This document shows positions 16,774 through 23,799 of a stretch of 64,000 nucleotides of DNA, in pieces. A program made the translations under genes and the position numbers. The notes beneath the pieces are model-generated. The model worked only from the letters and a program-made list of their open reading frames with translations, was not told the origin of the DNA and made no database searches. Within the stretch, counting starts at the first letter, position 1. Each line of letters starts with the position of its first letter. The stretch comes from CAWHYG01 sp963833505 (GTDB lineage: Bacteria; Eisenbacteria; RBG-16-71-46; CAIMUX01): contig CAWHYG010000005.1 of the NCBI GenBank assembly GCA_963833505.1, forward strand, positions 62,001 through 126,000, written 5' to 3'.

Positions 16774-17466
16774 TTGGTGGACTGGATCATCCGTAACGAG
16801 ATCACCGACCGTACGATCGTGGCCTGGTTCGCTCTGCGTGACGTGGAGGTTCGAGCCGCGAGCGCGGAGCTCGACGCCGCGTTCGACGCGAGAGCGGGGG
16901 AGCTCCGGTCGCTTTTCAGCTCTCCGGCCCTGGCGACCTCGATCTTCGCGGGCGCACGACGGCTCTATTCGCGGATGGGAATCGATCCGACGCGGCATCG
17001 GCCTTCCTCGGAGGCTCTGGTTCGAAGAATCCTCCAAGGCAGGGACCTCTACCGGGTCAACACCGCGGTGGACGCGGCCAATCTGGCGTCGATCACCCAC
17101 TTTCGTCCGGTCGGCCTGTACGACGCGGACCGCATCTCGGCGGATGAGTCCTCCGGTCCCGCCGGCCGTGCCGTGCGGACGGTGACCCTCCGGCTGGGGC
17201 GTGAAGGGGAAAGCTATCCCGGAATCAACAAGGACAGGATCTCCGTCTTCGGCCGTCCGACCTTGGTCGATCGGGAGGGGCCTTTTGGAAATCCCTCTTC
17301 GGACTCCGACCGGACCAGGATTACAATGCAGACGTGCCGGCTGCTCTTCGTCCTCTTCGAACCGATCGACGAGACCGGAGATTCGATTCGCGCCCACCTC
17401 GACGCATCCCTGGAGACGCTGCGCCGCTTCACCGGGGGAGACCCGGAGGGTACCGGTCAGGCGTGA
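16774..17466 (+). CDS. B3/B4 tRNA-binding-domain protein
   Basis: The 230-residue product resembles stand-alone B3/B4-domain proteins, relatives of the B3-B4 editing module of phenylalanyl-tRNA synthetase beta chain. Typical segments are SRMGIDPTRHRPSSEALVRR, NTAVDAANLASITHFRPVGL, and a later GNPSSDSDRTRIT. In PheRS the module clears Tyr-tRNA(Phe); the free-standing proteins are thought to act on mischarged tRNA or a related substrate, but this is not established. The start is TTG 16774 or GTG 16777; there is no ATG. The gene follows a possible leader frame and a 9-bp hairpin, and is followed by about 1 kb without genes. Confidence 0.8.
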   Translation: MVDWIIRNEITDRTIVAWFALRDVEVRAASAELDAAFDARAGELRSLFSSPALATSIFAGARRLYSRMGIDPTRHRPSSEALVRRILQGRDLYRVNTAVDAANLASITHFRPVGLYDADRISADESSGPAGRAVRTVTLRLGREGESYPGINKDRISVFGRPTLVDREGPFGNPSSDSDRTRITMQTCRLLFVLFEPIDETGDSIRAHLDASLETLRRFTGGDPEGTGQA

Positions 17467-18482
17467 CGATCTTGCCGGCGATCTGGCCGACGATTTGGCC
17501 GTTCGGCGCAGGGCGTGACCGGTGGCCGCGTCTTCATGACACGGCCGGCTCAAGCGGGGTGGAAGAGCGCGGGCTCGGCGGAGTGCGACGGTCGGCTCGT
17601 GAGGAGCGGAACGGTCGTCGGCTCAAGCGAAATGCGGCGGTCGTCGGCTCATGCGGGTTGCGACGGTTGTCGGCTCAAGCGGAGCGGGCTGCCTGCCGAA
17701 GATGAACTTGGGCGCGGAACGCAGAGCGTCCTGCGCCCGGCGTGATGAGGGTCCGGATTGAGTTCACACCTCCAATGGGACGGCCAGTGCGAGACATCGT
17801 GCTCAACATCATAGAAGCCGTTCCCGAGGTATGCAGCTGTTCCGCACGACCGAGTCGGCGTCGGGACCCGGGCCCTCGTCCCGCTTCTCCCTGAGCCTCC
17901 AGCCCCGGGCCTCCAATCCGGTTGTGCCGGGGTTGTGCCGGGTTGTGCCGGACAAGCAGCCGACACCGTCCATCTCGATCGCGCCTCGGTGACCGGGGGC
18001 CCCGTCGCCGTTCCGTGCTCTCCCTGCAGAAAGCGCTGGCCGCACTCCGTAGCCTCGGGAGTCTTCCGGCGACTGGAGCCCTCTGGAAGTGTTCGCCGGT
18101 GATGCGCCTCGGATGACGTCGCGGGGGATGTGTTTCGAGAACAACGGCGGGACAGCCAAGTGGGAGACGCATCGGGTGCTCCCGCTGCGCCTCCCACAAT
18201 TTCTGGCATCCGCATCACGTGGGGCGATCCACTCGAGTTCTCTGGCTTGGCGGGTGTGCCGGGGGGCCGAGCACACCCCACCTTGCCCTTTTGCGCCGAT
18301 CCGAACCCTCTTGAGCGGTCCGGCGACCCGTTTCCCGAGTCCCCTCGACGTTCACTATCGCGCAATCACACTTCTTGTGCTTCAATCATCGTGCCATCGA
18401 TGGCTCGACGTAATTTCAAGCAGTTAGAAAAAAATGCGAGCGCGACTACGTGTCAATATGAGATTCGGACTCGACATTTGTC
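17467..18482. other. About 1 kb gene-free, repeat-bearing region
   Basis: No frame here looks like protein. Besides the 26-bp repeat annotated separately it holds three near-tandem copies of GGTTGTGCCG (17920-17951). The last 120 bp (about 18360-18480) are distinctly AT-richer than the surroundings, with an A7 run at 18427-18433 that reads as T7 on the strand of the NtrC-type gene just after its stop, though without a convincing stem. The region may be decayed genes or a landing site for repeats. Confidence 0.45.
17572..17697. repeat. Degenerate 26-bp tandem repeat
   Basis: Units of the form GGTCGTCGGCTCAAGCG plus nine variable bases start at a 26-bp period; the core GGCTC is at 17594, 17620, 17646 and 17672, with more diverged copies at 17547 and 17572. 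The period is not a multiple of three and no coding frame spans it, so it is an intergenic minisatellite. Confidence 0.7.
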
Positions 18483-19901
18483 TCAATCTGAGGCGTCCTT
18501 CAGGGAGTTGGCAGGATCGCCTTTCCCCAGACTCTGAAACCTGCGGTAGATCGTCGCGCGTCCTACCCCAAGCATCTCGGCCGTTCGGGTCACGCTGCCG
18601 GCGGCGATCTCCCTGACTCGCAGAAAGACCTCGAGCTCGATCTGGTCGAGCGACTTGATGCGCCCGGTGAGTGGATCGATGAGTTGGATGGTGTTTCCGG
18701 ATCCATTCGGCATCGCTCGCGGATAGGTCGGCGTCTCGAGAATCGCCGCCGGGAGATGCTCGGGCCGGATTTCATCGCCCTGGCTGGCCAGGATCGTCAC
18801 TTGAACGACGTTCTGCAACTCACGGACGTTTCCCGGCCACGTGTAGTTCAGGAAGCAGGACATGGCGTCGTCGGATACCCTGGGCAAGGGAAGCTGCATC
18901 TCCTCGCAGTACCGGCCGAGAAAATGTCCGATCAAGAGCGGGACGTCCTCCGGACGAGACCGCAGCGGCGGCACGACGATCAAGAAAACCACCAATCGAT
19001 AGAACAGATCCTCCCGGAACTCCCCGGCCGACATCATCGCTTTGAGATCCTGGTTCGTTGCCGAGATCACGCGGACGTTGACCGGCACGGTAGAGCTCGC
19101 TCCCACTCGCCGGATTCGCCGGTCTTGCAGCGAACGGAGAAGGCTCACCTGGGCGGCGGGGGTCAGCTCTGCCACTTCGTCCAGGAAAATCGTGCCGCCG
19201 TCGGCTTCCTCGAAGTAGCCGATGTGCCTCTGCACCGCGCCGGTGAAGGCTCCTTTCTCATGGCCGAAGAAGTGGCTCTCCTGCAGCTCGCGCGGAAGGG
19301 CCCCGCAGTTCACGGCGACGAAGGGACGGGAGGCCCGGGAGCTCAGGGCGTGGATCCTCCGGGCAATCAGTTCCTTCCCGGTGCCGGTCTCGCCGTGAAG
19401 GAACACCGAGATGTCCTTCTGGCGGATGAGCGAGATCTGGGCTTCGATCCTCTTCATCGCGGTGGAATGGCCGATGATCGTCTCCGCCTGTCCGTCGGAC
19501 TCATCCGGATGCTCACGGCGGGAAGCCACCACGACGTCATGGCGCCGGACCGCCGTCTCGATCGCCCTCTCGAAGGTGTCGAGGTCGACCGGCTTGGTCA
19601 GATAGTCGACCGCCCCTCGCTTCATGGCCCGGATCCCGACGCTGATGTCGGCTTCGCCCGTCACCATGATGACCGGAAGGTGCGGCCGGACGGTGTTGAT
19701 GCGTTCGAGCGCTTCCATCCCGGACATGCCGGCCAGGGATATGTCGAGGCAGACGACCGACGGCTCGCTGAACTCGAGCGCGGCCAGGCAGGCCTCGGCC
19801 TGTCCGAACGCGCGCACTTCGTAGCCCATCGATTCCAGGGCAAGCTGATAGAGACGCCGCGTCGCCTCGACGTCTTCAACGAGAAAGACCGTATGCCCCA
19901 T
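18483..19901 (-). CDS. NtrC-family sigma-54-dependent response regulator
   Basis: The protein has a receiver domain (residues 1-120; VFLVEDVE acidic pocket, phospho-acceptor in VVCLDISLAGMSG, and the conserved Thr and Lys in IMVTGEAD and YLTKPVD). The AAA+ domain follows (about 145-375), with Walker A GETGTGKE, the sigma-54 contact loop GAFTGA and Walker B GGTIFLDEVAEL, and a Fis-type HTH is at the C-terminus (TRTAEMLGVGRATIYRRFQ). It should bind enhancer-like sites and activate sigma-54 promoters when phosphorylated. No histidine kinase gene is adjacent, so it is an orphan regulator here. ATG 19901 begins a complete receiver domain. Confidence 0.96.
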   Translation of the reverse strand: MGHTVFLVEDVEATRRLYQLALESMGYEVRAFGQAEACLAALEFSEPSVVCLDISLAGMSGMEALERINTVRPHLPVIMVTGEADISVGIRAMKRGAVDYLTKPVDLDTFERAIETAVRRHDVVVASRREHPDESDGQAETIIGHSTAMKRIEAQISLIRQKDISVFLHGETGTGKELIARRIHALSSRASRPFVAVNCGALPRELQESHFFGHEKGAFTGAVQRHIGYFEEADGGTIFLDEVAELTPAAQVSLLRSLQDRRIRRVGASSTVPVNVRVISATNQDLKAMMSAGEFREDLFYRLVVFLIVVPPLRSRPEDVPLLIGHFLGRYCEEMQLPLPRVSDDAMSCFLNYTWPGNVRELQNVVQVTILASQGDEIRPEHLPAAILETPTYPRAMPNGSGNTIQLIDPLTGRIKSLDQIELEVFLRVREIAAGSVTRTAEMLGVGRATIYRRFQSLGKGDPANSLKDASD

Positions 19902-20094
19902 CGCGCGCTCTCCCCTCAGCTACAGCGGGAATCCGGGAGCTTCGGCCCAAGGAGGCGACAGATCCGCGGCGGTTGACGGCTGGTACGGCCCGAGCCATCC
20001 CGCGTTGTCATCCCTCCAGAGTGCGCCGTTCGGCGGGTCGTCACCGCGCGTACGGACACCCCCCGGTACGCCCTGACATCACAGGGCTGTGGAA

Positions 20095-20124
20095 AATATA
20101 GCACGATCTCAACACCGGCCGCAA
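20095..20124 (-). promoter_or_regulatory. Candidate sigma-70 promoter for the NtrC-type gene
   Basis: On the minus strand TTGCGG (20124-20119), an 18-bp spacer and TATATT (20100-20095) give a fair promoter and imply a leader of about 190 nt. Confidence 0.45.
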
Positions 20125-20246
20125 CTTCAGGTGCATCAGACGAGGCAGGCGCGCTGGCTGACTCCGTTCATCCTGATCACGGGGTTCCGCGACGCTTGGT
20201 CGTCGTTCGCGCGCAGCTCACGGGATAGCATGCCGCAACGAAGGGC

Positions 20247-20271
20247 CATCGATGACCGTCATCGATGACCG
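20247..20271. repeat. Two tandem copies of a 12-bp sequence
   Basis: CATCGATGACCG occurs at 20247-20258 and 20260-20271, immediately beyond the thiL stop. Each contains the palindrome ATCGAT. No function is evident. Confidence 0.4.
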
Positions 20272-20273
20272 CG

Positions 20274-21563
20274 TCAGCGATCAGGCCGTCCCCGGAAGTG
20301 ATCCCAACCATGCGCCGAGGCCGAACACCTCGCAATCCCCTGAACGGAGACCGGCGATCCCTCTTCTGCCGCATCGCCGCGCCTGCGGGGATGCTTCTCG
20401 GCCGACCGCGCCGGCGAGTCCTGTTCCGCGGTCCGACCCACCACGCTCGTGGCCAGGCCGGTCGCGGCTTCCAGCCCCGCGGTGACGATCTCCTGTTCCT
20501 CCGGCCGGACGGTGAACAGCAGCTCATAGTCGTCGCCGGGAACCAGCGTCCATTCCGGCCGCGACCGGCTCAGATGGGCGGAAGCCCGCTCCAGCTCTGC
20601 ATCCGCCGGAAGGCGCCGGGCGTCGACAACGGCCCGAACGCCGCTGCGCTCGCAGATCCGGCTGAGATCTCCCAGGATTCCGTCGCTGAGGTCGATCAAG
20701 GCGCTGATCGGTCGCAGGGAACCGGGCTTCTTCGGGCCGCTCCGACTTCTTCGCCGGTTTGGATCGCCTGCGCCCGACGATCTCTCGAACGCGCGTTCCC
20801 TGAGCCAGCGGCCTGCTTCCAGCCTGGGAACGGGCGACCGATAGGCGTCCACCAGGACCCGGGCCCACGGCTCCCGGCGGAGAAAGCGCTCGATCTCCTG
20901 CATGACTTCGCGACGGGTTGCGAGGATGTCAGGATAGGACACCGGCCGGGAGGCCCCTCGTGACCGAGCCTGCATCTTCCCCGGCCGATTCTGCGTGAGC
21001 TCCTCGAAGAGCCGTTGGAGCAAGGCCAGTCCCGCCGCGCTCCGGCCGGGCGAGCCGGTCACGACCACGGCGTCTCCCGGTCGGGATCCCGAGCGAAGCA
21101 GCGCGCGGCCTTCCGGCGTCCGGCCGATCAAGGTGATGTCGCAGAACCACTCCGGGCCGGAACTGCTCAGGTTGCCCCCGACGATCACTGCGCCGGTGCC
21201 GGCCAGCGCGTCGGTGAATCCGTGATAGAGATCGAGAACCTCCGCGACCGGCATGTCAGCCGGCAATCCGAGCGAGATCAGGGCCTGGCGCGGCTCGGCG
21301 CCCATCGCTGCAAGATCGCTCAGGTTCACGGACATGGCCCGGCGTCCGATCATGCGGGCGTCCATCCAGTCGGGACGGAAATGCCTTCCGGCGACCTGAA
21401 CGTCGCAGGTGACGATCCGGTCCCAGCCGGATGCGAAGCGCAGGACCGCGGCGTCGTCGCCGACGCCCAGGACGACCTCATCGAGCCCTTGCGGAGCGGA
21501 CTTCCGCAGCACCGCGTCGATCCGTTCAATGAGGGGGAACTCGCCGATGTCCGCGATCGTCAT
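20274..21563 (-). CDS. thiL: Thiamine-monophosphate kinase
   Basis: ThiL phosphorylates thiamine monophosphate to thiamine pyrophosphate, the last step of the pathway. From ATG 21563 the product has the family N-terminus IGEFPLIERI, the Mg/ATP motif VLGVGDDAAVLRF, SVNLSDLAAMGAEP, GGNLSSSGP and the C-terminal LIDLSDGILGDLSRI and PGDDYELLFTV. An Arg/Lys-rich insertion is seen around residues 210-280 compared with compact ThiL enzymes. The frame continues upstream of 21563 through a 42-bp repeat array; that part translates to Arg/Pro/Thr repeats and is not likely protein. It is the third gene of a thiD-thiE-thiL operon. Confidence 0.93.
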   Translation of the reverse strand: MTIADIGEFPLIERIDAVLRKSAPQGLDEVVLGVGDDAAVLRFASGWDRIVTCDVQVAGRHFRPDWMDARMIGRRAMSVNLSDLAAMGAEPRQALISLGLPADMPVAEVLDLYHGFTDALAGTGAVIVGGNLSSSGPEWFCDITLIGRTPEGRALLRSGSRPGDAVVVTGSPGRSAAGLALLQRLFEELTQNRPGKMQARSRGASRPVSYPDILATRREVMQEIERFLRREPWARVLVDAYRSPVPRLEAGRWLRERAFERSSGAGDPNRRRSRSGPKKPGSLRPISALIDLSDGILGDLSRICERSGVRAVVDARRLPADAELERASAHLSRSRPEWTLVPGDDYELLFTVRPEEQEIVTAGLEAATGLATSVVGRTAEQDSPARSAEKHPRRRGDAAEEGSPVSVQGIARCSASAHGWDHFRGRPDR

Positions 21564-21587
21564 CGAGCGTCTCGCTCTTGGGAGTGC

Positions 21588-21748
21588 TTTCGCCGGTCGC
21601 GGCGGCTCTGTCGCTGGTCGCGTCAGTGACCGCCTCGTTCGCGGGATCTCTTTCGCCGGTCGCGTCGCCGACCGCCTTGTTGGCGGGATCTCTTTCGCCG
21701 GTCGCGTCGCCGACCTCCCTGCTCGCGGGAGCTTCTTCGCCGGTCGTC
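21588..21748. repeat. 42-bp tandem repeat between thiE and thiL
   Basis: Units beginning TTTCGCCGGTCGCGTCGCCG recur at 21609, 21651, 21693 and 21735 at exactly 42 bp, with a half-unit start at 21588. The array fills almost the whole gap between the thiE stop (21749) and the thiL start (21563). The spacing implies tandem duplication inside an operon. Confidence 0.85.
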
Positions 21749-22399
21749 TCATCGGGCGACCGTCACGGACGGATGCATCCGGTCGATGATCGCGCGAAGC
21801 TTCGCCACCGTGCCCGCCGGATCGTCGGATCGGCAGACTGCGGAAAGCACGGCGACTCCATGGACGCCGGTCTCCAGCACCGAGGCCAGATTGTCGACCG
21901 CGATCCCTCCGATCGCGATCAAGGGGACGCGGCTTTCCCGAACCGCGCGCGCCAGGCCGTCCAGACCGAGAAGCAGGCCCGCATCCGCCTTCGACCCGGT
22001 CGGAAACACCGGTCCGATGCCGACATAATCGGCTCCCAGACAGCCGCAGGCGAGGGCTTCCTCGGCGTTGTCGCCGGAGCAGCCGATGATCCGGTGCGGG
22101 CCGAGCAGCTCTCGCGCCAGCGCGGCCGGCAGGTCGCCGGCGCCGAGGTGCACTCCGTCCGCGTCCGCCGCCCAGGCGACGTCGACCCGGTCGTTCACGA
22201 TGAGCGGCACTCCCTTTCGCCGGCAGGCCGCGCCGATCGCCGCCGCCTCCTGAAGCAGAACCCGGGTCGATCCTTCCTTGCGTCGATACTGAACGGTGTC
22301 CGCTCCCCCCTCCAGCGCGAGCCGGGCCAGCTCGGCGTGGCCGAATCGGGTCTGGAGCGTCGCATCGGTCAAGACGTGCAGCCTGCCGATCCGGATCAT
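21749..22399 (-). CDS. thiE: Thiamine-phosphate synthase
   Basis: ThiE joins HMP-pyrophosphate and thiazole phosphate to thiamine monophosphate. This 216-residue TIM-barrel protein shows the family motifs LHVLTDATL, GGADTVQYRRKEGST, the substrate-binding VNDRVDVAWAADADGVHLG, GADYVGIGPVFPTGSKAD and the phosphate-binding PLIAIGGIAVDN, with a C-terminal GVAVLSAVCRSDDPAGTV. Its start overlaps the thiD stop (ATGA), indicating translational coupling. Confidence 0.95.
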   Translation of the reverse strand: MIRIGRLHVLTDATLQTRFGHAELARLALEGGADTVQYRRKEGSTRVLLQEAAAIGAACRRKGVPLIVNDRVDVAWAADADGVHLGAGDLPAALARELLGPHRIIGCSGDNAEEALACGCLGADYVGIGPVFPTGSKADAGLLLGLDGLARAVRESRVPLIAIGGIAVDNLASVLETGVHGVAVLSAVCRSDDPAGTVAKLRAIIDRMHPSVTVAR

Positions 22400-23274
22400 G
22401 TCGACCCCCCGTCTTCCGCCGTCGGTTCATCTGTGCCGACGGCCGCGTCACCGCGATCGGCCAGAAACCAGAAATGATCTGTCGGCCCGCGGCCTCGGCC
22501 GATCGCGAGGCCGTGGCGGATGGCTTCGAGTGTATAAGATTTCGCCCGGGCCACCGCCAGCCTCAAGGGCAGGCCTCGTCCGAGCCATGCTGCGATGGCC
22601 GCCGAGTACGTGCATCCCGTTCCATGCGTGGATCGGGTGCGAAGTCGGGGCGATGGCAGCTCCTCGACGGAGTCTCCCTGGAAGAGAAAGTCCACGGCCG
22701 ATTCCGGGTCGAATCCGGGGCCTTCCAGGTGGCCGCCCTTGATGAGGACCGCCCGCGGGCCGAGCGCGAGGATCCTCCGGCCCGCTTCCAGGACGGCCTT
22801 TCGATCCCCAATCGGCAGGCCCGAGAGGACCTCGGCCTCGGAGCGGTTCGGGGTGACCACCGACGCCAGAGGGATCAATTCCGAGCGAAGGCACTCGATC
22901 GCCTCGGCGGCGAGCAGCGGATGGCCGCTCGAGGACATGATGACCGGATCGACCACCAGCGGAGCCGGTCGCTTCAGGCTCCGCCAGAAGTCGGCGACCG
23001 TCGAGACGATCTCGGGGGACCCGAGCGCGCCCGTCTTGGCCGAAGCGATCGCAAAGTCCTCGAAGACGGCGGCGAGCTGGTCCTGGACGAGGTCTGGCGG
23101 CAGATTCCAGAAACGGGACACGCGGACGGTGTTCTGGGCGGTGATCGAGGTGATCACCGTGGTCCCATAGACTCCGTTGGCGTGGAAGGCCTTGAGATCG
23201 GCCTGGATTCCAGCGCCCCCGCCGGAGTCGGAGCCTCCGATGGCCAGGCATTGGGGAGGCTGGCGCCGAGTCAC
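22396..23274 (-). CDS. thiD: Hydroxymethylpyrimidine/phosphomethylpyrimidine kinase
   Basis: ThiD makes HMP-pyrophosphate, the pyrimidine substrate of ThiE, by two phosphorylations. The ribokinase-fold motifs are present: AIGGSDSGGGAGIQADLKAF near the N-terminus, DPVIMSSSGHPLL, VVTPNRSEAEVLSG, ALIKGGH-like VLIKGGHLEG, and STHGTGCTYSAAIAAWLGRG with the catalytic Cys/Gly loop. I prefer GTG 23274 because it leaves the usual short N-terminus; the frame is open for another 70 codons without conserved sequence. No thiazole-branch genes (thiG, thiF, thiS) or thiC are in the window. Confidence 0.92.
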   Translation of the reverse strand: MTRRQPPQCLAIGGSDSGGGAGIQADLKAFHANGVYGTTVITSITAQNTVRVSRFWNLPPDLVQDQLAAVFEDFAIASAKTGALGSPEIVSTVADFWRSLKRPAPLVVDPVIMSSSGHPLLAAEAIECLRSELIPLASVVTPNRSEAEVLSGLPIGDRKAVLEAGRRILALGPRAVLIKGGHLEGPGFDPESAVDFLFQGDSVEELPSPRLRTRSTHGTGCTYSAAIAAWLGRGLPLRLAVARAKSYTLEAIRHGLAIGRGRGPTDHFWFLADRGDAAVGTDEPTAEDGGST

Positions 23275-23445
23275 TCTCTGCAGGTCCGGAACTTCCTGAT
23301 TCCCGACCTGCTTCCCGGGTTCAGGATTCTCGGATGGATCCGGATCCGGCGTTCCGTTCCGATTCGTCTTTTCGCGCCGTTCCACATCGCCTCTTCCGCG
23401 AGATCCGCAATCACAGGGCCCGCAGGCAGCAAAATGGCACCGAGT

Positions 23446-23499
23446 TGAGACTTCCGTGATGCTTGTCGAGCGAAATCGTCTCATTGATGCGAAGTCTCA
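23446..23499 (-). promoter_or_regulatory. Long stem-loop in the thiD leader
   Basis: TGAGACTTC (23446-23454) and GAAGTCTCA (23491-23499) are perfect 9-bp complements 36 nt apart. In the presumed thiD mRNA they would close a stem about 200 nt ahead of the start codon. Next to it, GCAAG-CA-CTTGC (23500-23511) is a second near-palindrome overlapping the plus-strand -35 box. The only match to a TPP riboswitch is CTGAGA, so I do not call one. Confidence 0.4.
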
Positions 23500-23507
23500 G
23501 CAAGCAC

Positions 23508-23536
23508 TTGCCTTTCTGCGTCTGATCCTGTATACT
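23508..23536 (+). promoter_or_regulatory. Promoter of the sedolisin gene
   Basis: TTGCCT (23508-23513), a 17-bp spacer and TATACT (23531-23536) make a good sigma-70 promoter with a leader of about 260 nt before the sedolisin start. Confidence 0.6.
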
Positions 23537-23559
23537 ATCCTTTGTCGCGGGGGAATCAA
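23532..23559 (-). promoter_or_regulatory. Candidate promoter of the thi operon
   Basis: On the minus strand TTGATT (23559-23554), 16 bp and TAGTAT (23537-23532) fit a sigma-70 promoter. Its -10 overlaps the -10 of the plus-strand promoter, so the two cannot be occupied together. Confidence 0.4.
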
Positions 23560-23799
23560 CGTTGCGTGCAGGTCTCGGTTGCCGCCGGGAGCCGCGCTTG
23601 CGCCATTCGGATTTCAGGGAGACTTCGTTGATCCTGGCCTCCTTACAGCAGCAGACGGCGGACCTTCGACGCTTTGTATCCATAGACTCGTCCTGAGAAC
23701 CATCCCATCACTGTCATCAGAATCCACGGGTAGCATCAGCCATTTTCAACGGCTCGGCACCCGCCCGAGCCAATTGACAAGATCTCCAGGAGGAACACG

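Noticed and set aside
17547..17697. CRISPR array
   Set aside because: The 26-bp units are head-to-tail tandem repeats without unique spacers, and no cas gene is present.
21564..22451. N-terminal extension of thiL across the repeat array and thiE
   Set aside because: The frame is open but translates to Arg/Pro repeats and then antisense-like sequence out of frame with thiE; the ThiL fold begins at 21563.
23275..23530. TPP riboswitch before thiD
   Set aside because: Only the short CTGAGA matches; the conserved ACCTGATCTGG and GCCAGCGTAGGGA parts are missing on the thi strand.
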